From Capitella teleta (taxonomy: Eukaryota; Annelida; Polychaeta; Capitellidae): a stretch of DNA of 64,000 nt. The stretch is taken from NCBI GenBank assembly GCA_000328365.1, contig KB312025.1, positions 151,314-215,313 of the forward strand. Reading direction: 5' to 3'. The notes under the pieces are model-generated. The model saw nothing but the letters and a program-made list of their open reading frames with translations, was not told the origin of the DNA and ran no database searches. Below are positions 50,977 to 62,900 of the stretch, piece after piece. The position numbers and the translations under genes are program-made. The number at the start of each line of letters is the position of its first letter. Positions within the stretch are counted from its first letter, which is position 1.

Positions 50977-53623
50977 ATGCGGATCGGTTGCTCCGAAGTG
51001 TTATCTCTGCTGCTCTTGCTGTTTATAACGGAATTCGCAAAAGGTCAGTCAGTTAAACAAGGATCAACGTTAGGCGGATGAAGGGAAGTGAGGCACAGAT
51101 ATTCACATAGCCCACGTCATCTGTTTGACCCCCCAACCGAATATTAGAAATACATACATACATTTGATAATAGGAATCGACAAGAAATATACTATTCAAC
51201 CATAGAAGAAAAAAAGGCCTACATAATAACATAGTGAATAATTAGTGAATAATTATGCTATTATGTAGGCCTTTTATGATATTATTTTCCTGGTTTGAAT
51301 TGCATTTAAGTAGAGTTAGTAGCTTAGTGTTGTAGTGACGGCGGGTGTTATCTTTTGGTTTAAAACAGGGGCAGCAGCTGCGTCTCCAACAATCCACCAA
51401 GTCAGCAACTGCACGGGTCAGCAGTTGACCTTGAACTGTGCCCCTTTGACCCTGATCCATGTCAAAGACATCGTGCATGGCCAAGCAGAGGCGCAGTGCT
51501 CATTCGAGCCTAGTCGTTGCTATGAGCTGGATAAGGAGTTCCATCCGTGCACTGGGGCTCAGACATGCCGAGTGCGCATCCGATCGAGGAGTCTGCAGAG
51601 CTGTGGTTGGAGCAGCTACATGACGCTGACGTACCAGTGCGTCCCAGGTGAGTACGATCAATCAGACTGCACAGCCGGTGAATGACAACAACCTCTCCTT
51701 GCAGCGAGCACTGTGAGCAACATCTGCGCGGAACCCAAGACATTGACGGCCCCATTCGGCTACCTGGCGACACCTGGCTTCCCGCACTCTCTCGCGCTGC
51801 CGGCATCACTCAGTTGCACCCTGTCCATCGCGCAACCTCGCGACCACCTCATCAAGATCTACATCCTGGATTACGGCCGAGTGGCGGGCAGCAGGCAGGG
51901 TGGCTGTGAATCGCAGGTGAAGTTCCTGGAGAGCAAGCAGCAGCAGCGGACAGCATTGCTGCCTCAGGTGTCGCTATGCCTCGATTCTGATCTCGCGCGG
52001 AACCAGTTGCTGTACAAGAGCATCAGCAATCAGGTGCAGGTCTCTTTCACCGGACCACTGAGGATCGCACGAGGCGAGGACAGCAAAGTTGGGGTGCTCA
52101 TCTACTACAAAGGTAAGCGGCCCTCTTTGAATTGTGATTAATACTTAACCAAACCGAACCCAGCGTCCCCCTCTGATGCCAAAACCAAAGAAGCAGAAGC
52201 ACCAAAGCCAGTGCTAGTGACAGCGCCGTCACCCAAGGCTGTCACTGTGCTTCGCACAGAATCTGACATGGGCACCACGGGACCCCAGGCACCGGTCGAC
52301 TTCTTCCTCAGGCCCATCGCTGATATAACTCTGAAGAATGATTTCCTCGAACACGACCAACAACCAATGCAGAAGGTGCATCCGACAAATAAGATGGCAA
52401 GTGAACGAGACGAAGCAACCGACTCTTGGCTTCCTGGTGTCTTTGTATCCAATTCGAGTACCTTCAACGTAGAGCCCTTCGTGCATGACTCATGGTGGAA
52501 AGATGACGTCATTCCGTTTCAAGCGACGTCTCACAATCCCACAGCAGGCAATGGAACTTCGTGGAGCAGTACAACTACCCCACGTGACAATTCCCAACAA
52601 ATAGGTAAGTGACATCCTGCTTGAAGCATGTTAATCCCCTTCGTCGTTTCAGCGTCCACGTTGGGCGGTGTGCTCTTCGGCATGGCGATGCTTCTACTGG
52701 TCGCCATCCTCGTTATTTTGTACATGGACCGACAGCGCTCCAAGCATCACAGCAGAAGCGTCCAACAAACCGACCCAGATGACTCCTCCGCAGAGCACCA
52801 CAGAGGTCTGCATTCGTGGCTGCGTAACTCGTGTCTCTCGTACCCTTCGTCAAGCGACGAGGCGTCCACGGATTCCACAGGGCCCAGCGAGCGAGGCACC
52901 TCGAACCTCGGCTACCACCAGGAAGCACTCGACGATTGTAACATTCCCAATGAAGCCAAGAGAGACCACGAGGTCTACACCATCGACCTGGACGAAAGCG
53001 TCATCCATGAGGACCCATCTCCACCGACGCCTGCCAAGCGGAAGGGACAGAAAGGCAAATACGAGACCACAGTCACCATCCATGACGGCGATGTCACCAT
53101 TATGGGGAGCATGGAATACCTACCTCCGATCAACGAACAAACACGCAGCAAGTTCAACCTGGACAGCCAATCCACAGCCATCTACGAGGAACCATGTGTC
53201 GCAGTGTTGTCGGAGAGTGAATCGATGGATGCTTCATCACCCACCCTGGGTAATATTCTGAACTTGAGCAACTGCTCCCCGGCTGTGTATGAGCAAGTTG
53301 AGCGAGATAAAAACGGCAAGCTGTGTAGCAGGAGAACGGCGCCTAGGGTCCACTGCGTGCCTCGACCTATGGAGCCCCCACCCCCGAAACCACGGACGCA
53401 GAAGCCGCGGCTGAAACCCAAGCCGCACATGAGCTCGTCGTCGAGTTTAGTGAGATCGACAGGAAGTCTGTGTGATGCTGACGTCGATTCCAATGGTTAC
53501 GTTCCATGTCGAAACAGCCAGGCATTTGAAAACCATCAGGCAGCGACATTACACCATCCCTATAGCAACCATAAACTGAAAAAGGAGAGATGCAACAAAA
53601 CGACTGCAGTGCGAGATGACTGA
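50977..53623 (+). CDS. Array gene K: SUEL + canonical CUB, TM, 310-aa tail rich in docking motifs
   Basis: Exons 50977-51043, 51369-51647, 51705-52112, 52164-52604 and 52653-53623 give 721 aa. Signal peptide around VLSLLLLLFITEFA. SUEL at about 32-115 (CTGQQLTLNCAPL, CTGAQTCRVRI, MTLTYQCVP). CUB at about 118-250 (ICAEPKTLTAPFGYLATPGFP, SCTLSI, ending VGVLIYYKG), single-cysteine class. Ser/Thr-rich stalk. TM: LGGVLFGMAMLLLVAILVILY. In contrast to relatives there is no intron after the TM. The tail has HEVYTIDLDE, TAIYEEP, PAVYEQVERD, MEYLPPI and SNGYVPC, plus SPPTPAKRK and PPPPKPRTQKPRLKPK (SH3-type). Intron 1 has a 17-bp perfect hairpin. AATAAA at 53650-53655. The tail is the most signalling-like in the array. 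Confidence 0.9.
51212..51275 (+). repeat. 17-bp perfect hairpin in intron 1 of gene K
   Basis: AAAAGGCCTACATAATA at 51212-51228 is exactly complementary to 51259-51275. The stem extends by four more pairs after one mismatch. The loop contains an 11-nt direct repeat (TAGTGAATAAT twice). Candidate small fold-back element or structured intron RNA. Confidence 0.8.
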
Positions 53624-53655
53624 TTCCTAAACCCAGTATTCACAATGTAAATAAA

Positions 53656-54257
53656 CACTATTCAGTATTTTACCTGAAATCTTATTCTTCTTTCAATTGA
53701 TTCTATGAATTTGCATGGCGATACTCCTGCACCCAATTCAACAAAATCGGTTAGAATTCAACATTACACGCTTACCTATAAATACCTTACTGCAATTACA
53801 ATATGCAGACAGCACAAACATGTCCCTGGTTAGCCCTAGCCCTATAGGCTATACTATGGCTGATCCCGATCGCCCGTGGATCATATTTATGCGGCATTCT
53901 GTGAGGATGACAATATAACAATAGGAGTCATGGAACGAGAGTAAGCTTAGGTTAGTCCTCGGCCTAATCTAATGCCGCATAAACATCCTTATGAATACAC
54001 CACAAGACATTCATTATAATCATATCTCACGTTAATAGTTGCTGACTCTTCTAAATACAATCGATGTTCAACTTTTCATACGACGCCGGCCTGATTTCAA
54101 AGAAAGGCGCGAAACTTCAATCCGAGGGACGCGTTGCTGGCGGATGTTTACATTGCGCGACGTTCGCGGCTGCCAGGCTTTTACTTAGTAAAAGTAGGAC
54201 GTTGGTGATATGAAATTTGTAGCCAAAAAGGTCAGGTAGTAGGTTTGTGGTGGGGAG
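53656..54257. other. Intergenic K to L, first part
   Basis: No exon seen. A 13-nt inverted repeat (TTTATGCGGCATT at 53886-53898; AATGCCGCATAAA at 53971-53983) spaced by 72 nt could be a small MITE-like end pair. Confidence 0.35.
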
Positions 54258-54305
54258 TAGTATCCTATATAAAGGTTTGTCACCACAGATTTATATAGGA
54301 TACTA
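54258..54305 (+). repeat. 16-bp perfect hairpin with a 16-nt loop matching gene L
   Basis: TAGTATCCTATATAAA (54258-54273) is fully complementary to 54290-54305. The loop plus two to three stem bases on each side (54272-54292, 21 nt, containing GGTTTGTCACCACAG) is identical to 58413-58433 inside the long exon of gene L. Confidence 0.85.
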
Positions 54306-55599
54306 GTGGGGAGAGAAGCATGAAAGAGTTTGATTGTAAGTAGAGTGATGTATGCATCAAGTGCGTACGTTAGTGTCGAATGATAATGTACGAAAGAATG
54401 TGGAGAGAATGCAGAATGAGTATGGTCGGTGCATGTGGAGATTGGAGAGGACTAAGGAATGCGACAGTACATGGAGAGTCAGGATGGAGTTCGTTTTAAG
54501 GCGAAGGTAGCGTTTGTGGTGAGAGTGTTGGAGGAGGATGGGCTGGTTGCGAGAGTGAGGGGAGCGTGTTTGATGGAGATAGGACCTTCGCTGCGACACC
54601 TAGAAACTGGACTGCGCAAGACTACAATCACGAGAAGAAAAGTAAAGGCGCACGTGGCCTAGCTAATAGCTAATGTAAGATCGACGTCACCACTAAGTGG
54701 ATATTTTTTTTGTTCTCTTGTTTGCTATCCCCTATAATTATATCCACCCTTAGTGCAGTCATAATAAATATAAAAAGGTGTTCTCCAACGCTGTTTGGCA
54801 GAGTCACTGAGAGTAGGAGTCAGATGAGAAACCTGGGACCGAGGTTTCCTATTTGCCCTTGGCAATCAATTCCAAGGAAAGCCACTCCCCCTACCAATAA
54901 CTCACACTTGGTCGATGAGTTTATGCATCAGTGAGGAAAAAAAAAAAAAAAAAAAAAAAAAAACAATCTATAAAAAAAATACGATGGTCGAATACGGTCG
55001 GTCTCATTGGCTCTCTGGGCAAAATCTTAAAATAGCCAGTGCTCCGCGTTTAGAAGACTGAGCGTTATGATTCGTTATGAGACTGAGCGTTATGATTCTT
55101 GCTTCAGAAGAAGCATAAATAAATATCACGATTAATTCCCAAAGCTCGTTTTAACTTTATTAACACGATATCTACTGTTTATACATGTACATATTTAATG
55201 AGGCAAAGAAACGAATTCTCCCATGTGTATATTATATTCCTCACTCATTGATGCAAGAATCATTACGTTAGTGTTGTTGAGCACTGACCACTACTAGATT
55301 TCGCCGAGGGAGCCAATAAGACTGTTATGTAACCGAGGATTCAGGGTGATCGTCGGTTACATCATAGAGGAAGAATAAAAGAAAATAGTCTTCTCCTATG
55401 GTTACATCTTGTGGAACTACAGGCAGTCGTGCTTTGAAGGTGGTTTCCTTGTTAGTAATAACATCGTGATTATCACGATTCCATCCCACACTGGTCGTAT
55501 GTACAATAATATTTAACACACCAAAAATTATTATTAATTTTTTCGATGTACCGTGAATATCAAAATACATACCTGAATAGCTTCTTAAATGTTTAAGTA
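54306..55599. other. Intergenic K to L, second part
   Basis: A purine-rich stretch (54300-54660) is open in more than one frame but matches no family I recognise. A 27-nt A run (54937-54963) follows it; a decayed retroposon tail is possible but unsupported. Two reversed AATCATAACGC motifs lie at 55062-55072 and 55087-55097. Confidence 0.3.
54937..54963. repeat. Poly-A run
   Basis: Twenty-seven consecutive A bases, read directly. Confidence 0.95.
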
Positions 55600-55646
55600 G
55601 CGTCAGTGGTGTAGCGGTTAGCATGGTTGCCTTCCAAGCAATCGAT

Positions 55647-55671
<25 letters not shown>
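55600..55671 (+). tRNA. tRNA-Gly (anticodon TCC)
   Basis: Complete cloverleaf of 72 nt. Acceptor stem GCGTCAG pairs perfectly with CTGACGC, followed by discriminator A at 55671. D arm GGTGTAGCGGTTAGC. Anticodon loop CTTCCAA gives anticodon TCC at 55633-55635, reading GGA. The T arm contains the pol III B box GGTTCGACTCC. Eight T (55674-55681) just after the gene form the pol III terminator. No intron; no CCA encoded, as usual for eukaryotic nuclear tRNA genes. It lies in the gap between genes K and L. Confidence 0.97.
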
Positions 55672-55673
<2 letters not shown>

Positions 55674-55679
<6 letters not shown>

Positions 55680-55681
55680 TT
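55674..55681 (+). terminator. Pol III T-run terminator of tRNA-Gly
   Basis: Eight consecutive T starting 3 nt after the discriminator base. Confidence 0.9.
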
Positions 55682-56352
55682 CATGCTCGATTTCATGCTT
55701 TTTTCATGCTTTGAAATTTTTTAGAAATTAAAGGATTCAGTAGCTATTTATGAATTTCGTAATCCTATCTCGTTAGCGGTGCTTTTTACGAGGGATTTAA
55801 TCGAGAAAGTCAAACGGTCGATATCATTTGAATGGAACGTTATGATTTCACTCCCATAACGTTATCATGCAGCGTTATGAGAAAGGGAGGAGCCTAAAAT
55901 TTCATTGAGTGAAAATAATGCGGAGAGGGCATTTTGCTGAAAATGAGAATACATATCTATATATTAATATCATGATACTCAGGAAAAGCCTTAGACGTGC
56001 AAGAGAGAGAAAGAGAGACAGCTGTGGAGACAAATCATGGTTGCTGAAAATTACTTGACTCTTGCAGCTGTAAGAAATACGCGTAAAGAATACATTATGT
56101 AACGCTTCTTCAATGCATTCTAACAGACTGAGCCAAAATTCTGTAAACTTCTTCAGAGTAAATGCGAGAGAGGTCGAGTAGAAAATATCAAGATGAACAT
56201 GCACCCAAAAAGAGGCACGCCACGAATCGCTGCACACAAATGTGCACCGCAAAGCAGCACAGAAAAAGTTCAAAGCTAATTATATCATGCTATTCACACA
56301 AAATTGTTAAAATTGTGTAACAGAAGATAAAAATCAAAGAAGAACAATCAGT
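55682..56352. other. Intergenic between tRNA-Gly and gene L
   Basis: No exon seen. It has further ACGTTATGATT-type copies of the recurrent motif near 55838 and 55872. Confidence 0.35.
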
Positions 56353-56403
56353 ATAGCTATACGTATACACTGACTATAATACAGTCAGTGTACATATAGC
56401 TAT
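56353..56403 (+). repeat. Hairpin upstream of gene L
   Basis: ACACTGACT (56367-56375) pairs with AGTCAGTGT (56383-56391) around a 7-nt loop. The stem continues with a small bulge through ATAGCTATACGTAT against ACATATAGCTAT, about 20 bp in all. It lies about 550 nt before gene L. Confidence 0.65.
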
Positions 56404-56948
56404 TATAGTCTTTATAGAAACCCTTTCCAGTGAATACAGTCGGTGGGACATCTCTGAGATGATGCGTGTCCCAGGACCTTTGAGTATCGGGACTGGTCAT
56501 AATTAATATAAGGTTGAACTATTTTCGAGACCACGGCTACAATATTTTTGGGGGTCGAATATATGAGAAAATGGTCGCAAATGCTATTTAATGAGATCGG
56601 CAGATGCCTGCACCACCAGGTGTGACCATGTCGCCAATTGAGCGGAGGTCGCAAAAGGGTTCGCACGGTTTGCAGGCCAAATTTGTCATCACACACATGG
56701 TCACAATTAGCGGTGTGAAAAGTCGGCGACTCACAAGCTGTCCTTGTCCATTAGGCAAACCATGCAAAGCGCTTGATTCAATTTATCATAAGTGGACAAT
56801 TACAACATCTTGGCGTGTCATCGTGGCGTCTCAAGATTTTTCGGCGACCAGGTCGGCATCTGTCGCCGACGAGGTAGCACCTCCGTCGGCCGAGAACTTT
56901 GAGGCTCATTTCAGAAATTGCAACCCGACAGAGAAGGATTAAGTCAGA

Positions 56949-59900
56949 ATGCTGCCTCTGTGGGATACAGGAGGCAGGATGCGTGCGCTCGTCTTTTATG
57001 CTATGCTGGCGCCTCTGGTGCTGGCCAGGGTGGAAGTCATGAAGTATGGGCAATACGGAGGCCTGAACCTGGTCTGCGGTCGAGATGAACTGATTCTTGT
57101 GCAGTCTGAGCTGCTCGGGTACAGCGAGCAGGACGGCGTGTGTGAGCCCCGGAAGCTGTGTTCGGTGCCGTACACCCTCGCCAAGTGGTACTGCAGGGGA
57201 AGGAGCAGCTGCAGTGGCATGCAGGTCGAGCGCAGACCTCTGCACCGGAGAACGTGTGGCAGCGACTTCACCAACTGCCTCAGAGTGGAATACCAGTGCG
57301 TCAAACGTGAGTACAGTGTGCTAAGCATAACTGCATGACACCCATTCATACCGGTACACAGGCAGTAAATTGCTGCACAAGTTAAACTATGAATTGTACT
57401 CCACAAACGTAACTAAACCCCGAAATGAGCCCCAAATACACACACGTTCTCTCATGCAGGTTCGAAATTGACGGACATCTGCAGTGACGCAGAATATACG
57501 ACCAGACGCGGCTTTATCTCGACTCCAAGTTTTCCGCATCTGTACCCGCCGAACCAAGAGTGCGCATGCGTGCTAGATTCCTCTGAACCCATCCAGTTAC
57601 AGAGTGCCTTCTTCCTGCTTCGGTCAAGTGCTCCTTGCAAGGATTGGTTGTCAATTGGCTTGCAGGACCAGAAGGAGGTGCGTCAGTGTGGTTATGTGCC
57701 ACAACAAGGTCCATACCGGAGCAATGCAATCCGCTTGCATTTCAACTCGGATAAAAGCAGTCAAGACATGGGTTTCTGGCTTCCTTTCCACAGTGAGTGC
57801 ATAAACACATTGCATTTCAAGTTGTTATCTAGTCCTCCCCAATATTAGGTACAAAACGGAACGCCACAGTTCGAGTAAGATGTGGGGAAGCTCTGACTAG
57901 AACAACCACAACAACCATACAACCAACAACAACAGCAACAACAGGTACAACTAGTACAACAACAGTCAATGCACCATCAAAAGAATTACCAGAAATCGAA
58001 TCTCAACTGGTGACTCAGATCACACCAAGATCACGCGAAAAGAACGAAGAATTCGTGACCGATCTGAACCAATTGCAGCCATTAGAAAAGATGTATTTTA
58101 ACCCAGAAGCCAATGAATTCCAAGAACCCCAAAGTAAAATAACAGAGGCCACGCCACCGGAAGTCGAAAGGGATGTCAAGAACCTCGATTACGATTACTA
58201 TCCCATGTACTACAACTATGACCCATCATATTATGAAACATTGTACAAAGAGATGGACGAGGAGGAGGAAAAGTACGTGAGCACCCTCAAAGACATCACC
58301 AAGACCAGCGCACAACCGACCACTTCCGTTGTATCAACTTCTACCAGGCCAACAACAACAATAAAGGCTACACCACAGGGCATCCAAATACTGGATCCCC
58401 TAGTTCGATCGCAAGGTTTGTCACCACAGATTTTGGAAGCGTTGAAGGAAATGAAGAACCTTGGAAATTCGAAGGAAGAAAGCAAAATTGCAGAAGAGAG
58501 AGAATTGGAGAGCAAAGACGATTTCTTAGCTAAATACAACCAGTACATGACGACGCGGACTCCGCTGTTCTACCAATCCACAACTGATAGCGTAGCCCCA
58601 GAGACGAATGGAGGGGAACTGCTCAACACCATGAGAGTGAAAACGGAAGAACCCAAACTGAAAAGAAAGGAAAAGGAGGAGATGGAGATGGAGGAAGAAA
58701 GGCGGGAGGATGAAGAGGAGGAAGTACAGAGAGAGGAGGAGGAAGTGAAGGAACTCGAAGAGAGTGTTGACATCGGGAAAATTGGAATGGACAACACAGC
58801 TGGAGAAATCATTGTTGAAATGAACACAACTATGCAAAACACAACACAAAATCAGAACAATACGGAAATCATTGAAGAAGAAACGAATTCAACCAAACTG
58901 ATTGAGACTGGAGACGCCAAACAAGGCTATGAGTTGACAAATATGGGAGACAACCCGTCGCCACTTCCACCCTACGCCAATGCTAATACCGGGCCATACA
59001 ACTGGCCCCCATTCGCAAACCCATACCAGAACCAGATGGAACAACCTGGCAAAATATATCCCCCAATTGGACCCACAGCAGCCACGCCGATCACAATATA
59101 CGACTCCAATTTGATTAAGATTACACTCAAGAGAAAGCAAACTGACGGACCGATGAAGCTCTTTATGCCTTGGTTCCCATTCCAAGAGGCTCCACCGGGC
59201 CTGACTGAAGCGCAAGCTGACACATCCAAGGAGAAGGCAACCCTAGTTACCAAAGAAGCTGAGGCAACGGACCTTCCAACCACCACTCCCACAACAACGA
59301 CAACACAGCGCCCAACAGAACAACCAAGACCAGTAGTCATGGCGACCAAACACACAAAGACGCCAAATATTCTCAACTGGTTTGATTTCAAGCAATGGAA
59401 CCCTCTGCTGCCTCCACCGGGACCTCCACCTGTTGCCCCTCCACACGCAAACCTATACTACAATATTCCAGAAACTCCGGCTGAAACAACGACCAGAAAC
59501 CTTTGGCAATTCACGACAACGGCGAGACCGACACTGCCGATGACGACGGCAGAACGGCCTCCTGAGTTGAAAGAGGCACCAGAAGGAAGTCTGCACCTCG
59601 TTCTGCCGAATGACGTCATCAGAGGTCTGATGGAGGCTTCACCCAATGATGTAAGTACTCAGGGGTCTGTGGTATCCTCAGAAGAATTGTCCAGCAATGG
59701 CTTCAATGCAAAGCAATACGGGGGATGGAGCAGTTATGGGGAAAAGCATAATATGGCTGAAGCGAAGGACATCACAATGGATATGCATTCACCCGAGAAG
59801 GAAGCACCTCCGATGCAGCAATCCAGAGAGCCCTTCATACCAGAATACAATTTCAATGAATTCATCCCAGTTCCTTTGGAAGAAGAGCAACAGTATGAAA

Positions 59901-62900
59901 TTGGAGGCAGCAGAGAAATGACAAATGCTTCCCCAGTTGATCATCCAAACGAAACCAACGCACCAATGCCGCCTCCATCCAAGGAGCAAAACTATCAGGA
60001 AAGTCACGCGACGATGAAGCCACGGGATGATAAGTTCTTCAGGCATTACCAGGACATACAAGAGCAGAGGTTCTTGGCGCAGCAAGAGATGCTTCATCAA
60101 CTGCAAGAGCAGCTCTTACAGCAGCAAATACAAGGCATGCCCGATAACAGCCATGAGCAGCAGATGAAGCAACTGCAACAACAGAGGGACCAACAGCAGC
60201 AACAGTTGTTGCTGCAAAGACAACAGCAACTGCTGGAACAACTGCAGCTGCAACAGAGATATATGCAACAGATGCAGGCAGCAGGGAAGGAGAAACAGCT
60301 CATACATACTAAACCAACAACACCTGAGACAACAACCCAGGAACCCCAAACAACAACAGCAACAACAGTCACCACTTCTAGTGCTACAACCGCTAATATG
60401 GAAACAACGGTAATGAACAAGAGGGAAAATCGCATTGAAGAAAAGAAGCAAGCTGAAGAAAAGATTGAAGAAGAATTCAACTTTCAAAATGCGAATCACA
60501 TGAACCTCATCAACTGGTTCAAAAGCTTCAAGCATTCACCTCCCTTGTACGCCAACAACCTCGAACAAGCTCCACACTTAAGGCCCATAAATGAGAATAA
60601 AGGCATGGCAAACAGAGAAGACCCTGTAAATCAACCCATAGCAGAAAAAACCACCCATAACACACCAATGGCAATACCATTCACCTCTGATGAGTACATA
60701 ACTGCCACGACTAACGTGGAACACTCGAATCTGCGACCAGTAAACTTTGGCGACCCAACGCAGCATTTGACTGGTGGTCCCTCCTTCCCAGCAGGCATGC
60801 CAACGTGGCATGACCTTCCACCGCTGGTCGACCCAAATGAACAGCATCAGAGGATCCTAGAGGGAAAAGAGCTGAATGTCCAGCGAAAGACAGAGTCTGA
60901 AATGCCACCAGACCACAGTCCACCTCCGTTTTATCACCAACAGAAATTTGAGCCACTGAACACCGATACAAAGGAAGAAACGTACTCAATGGGTGATGAT
61001 TTGTACACAACATTTGAAGCCTCTACAATGGTCACGGAATCTGAGACAACATCATCAATTCCATCAACAACGGAATCAACACCCAACGAGACCACAGAGG
61101 ATTACTCCTCAGACCAAACCAGTGAAACCATAACAACTGAATCCCCAGGCACCAGTCACGAAACACCAACTGCAATCACAGAAGAGACAGCGACGCAGAG
61201 CAGCGAACAGAAGCACGCTGTTCTGGTGACGATCCCGGATAACCAAGAACTCTTTCAGACCAAAAAGGTCCGCCTTAGGCTTCCTTTCCTCAGCTTCATT
61301 CCTCCGTTCAAGGGAGGAAACTATTACAACAGAGAGTACAAACTACCAGCAAAGAGTCCAAATCGTTTCTTACCTAAAGAAGGCAGGGATGTAGGTCCAG
61401 AAGAGGTTCTCTCCAGGGAGCAGCTCTACGAACAGGTCACTGATACGCCGCTCGACAGAGCTGACCAGGATGATGAAGTTAGGCTGCATATTAAGAAGTA
61501 TCCACTCACAATGGTCACTGGTGAATTGAAACCAGATCGGAAAGGAGAGATAATCGAAGACATGGAAATACAACTGATTGACGACGTGGCCCCGGAACCA
61601 GCCTCCGCAGGTGATTTGTCCACAAAAATGACAAGGTTGGGCATCTTGATAGGAGAGGAGAAACCAGGAAATGTTCTGGTTGAAAATCCGAAAGCAGAAG
61701 AGAGAGAGCCGGAAAGGAGGGAAGAGTTTGGAGCTAAGTACTCAAAAGAGATGAGACGAGAGGGTGCGAGAGAGCCACTGCCCAGTGATGTGTACAAGAA
61801 AGTCCAGCAGATACTGAAAAAGAATAAGAAAAAGAAAGACCAAAATGTGATTCACCCCCCCGATTACTACAGAGCAAGGCAGGCAGAGGAGAAGAACCCA
61901 GAGAAACCCTGGCCAGAAATCATGAAAAACATTCCGCCGCGTAAACCGAAAATGGATTGGCCACGACAGCAGTATGAACGCAGCCGGCACCTCACATCAA
62001 CGCCTCAGATGCCAAAGGGCCCAACGCTGGATCCAGAGACACAGAGGAAGTACTGGGCGGTAACTGACTCCAGTAAGAACACGGTTTCTATCGGACAGTT
62101 GCCGCCGCAATTGCAGGATTTGATCAAGAAAGATCCTGAAATATATCGGAAGATCCAGAATTACATGAGCGACACACCAAAGGAAGGGGACAAACCAGTG
62201 GAAGCTGCAATCGAGGCAAAGAAGGCAGAGGAAACAAAGGAAGGAGGCAGTCCTAAAACAGTGTGGAGTGAGTATAGCATCAAATGGCGAGGCATAACAT
62301 CTGAATTCTGTTATTATAGTGCTGGTTGTGATCGCAGTTGTCGGCTGGATGGTGTTCGTCGGCCTCCTTGGTTTACTGGTTTACAATAGAAAGTTAGTCA
62401 ATCAGCACGATTCTTGTGAGTAAATCTAAGAGTTCTTTCAACAGGAAGGGATATTGCCAGAGGAGGAGGAGGGCCAACAGCTTCGGCAGTAAACTCCGGT
62501 CAAGGCCTCACATGCTGCACGCGCCAATTTCCCACATATCCTCACCACGTCCTCTGAACAAACCGAACCTGACGATGTTGAACAAGACGCTGATGCCGCT
62601 CAGCACTGACCTGATCACGCGAAACAGATCTCACGATGCTCACTCACTGAGCGACACGCGAGTGAAGGGAAGAAGGAGAGAGAGTCACCACGAGGAAGAC
62701 AGTCGTTCAGAGAGCAGCGAGTCAAGCAAAGAGAACATGCAGCAGAGTCCAAGCATGGGAGAACGCCCGCTGCCTCCGATTCCGCACCACCACCACTCAA
62801 CGGCAGATGAAGCCACTCCAGGACCAAGCAACCAAAACAAGAAGATGAAGGGTTCTGCCAAAGGCAGTTTGAGCTCCAATTATGAGAGCTTGGAGAAGTT

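Noticed and set aside
54459-54662. 67-codon frame before an A run, as a LINE remnant
   Set aside because: No reverse transcriptase or endonuclease motif; overlapping frames are equally open because the stretch is purine-rich.
60097-60535. Two Cys/Leu-rich minus-strand open frames
   Set aside because: Reverse readings of the CAG/CAA-rich Gln block of gene L; cysteine arises from TGC/TGT complements.
62268-62389. C-terminal end of the long gene L open frame (reading past VWSEYSIKWRG)
   Set aside because: This is intron read-through. The donor GTGAGT at 62268 and the acceptor at 62319 restore a clean TM helix in frame.
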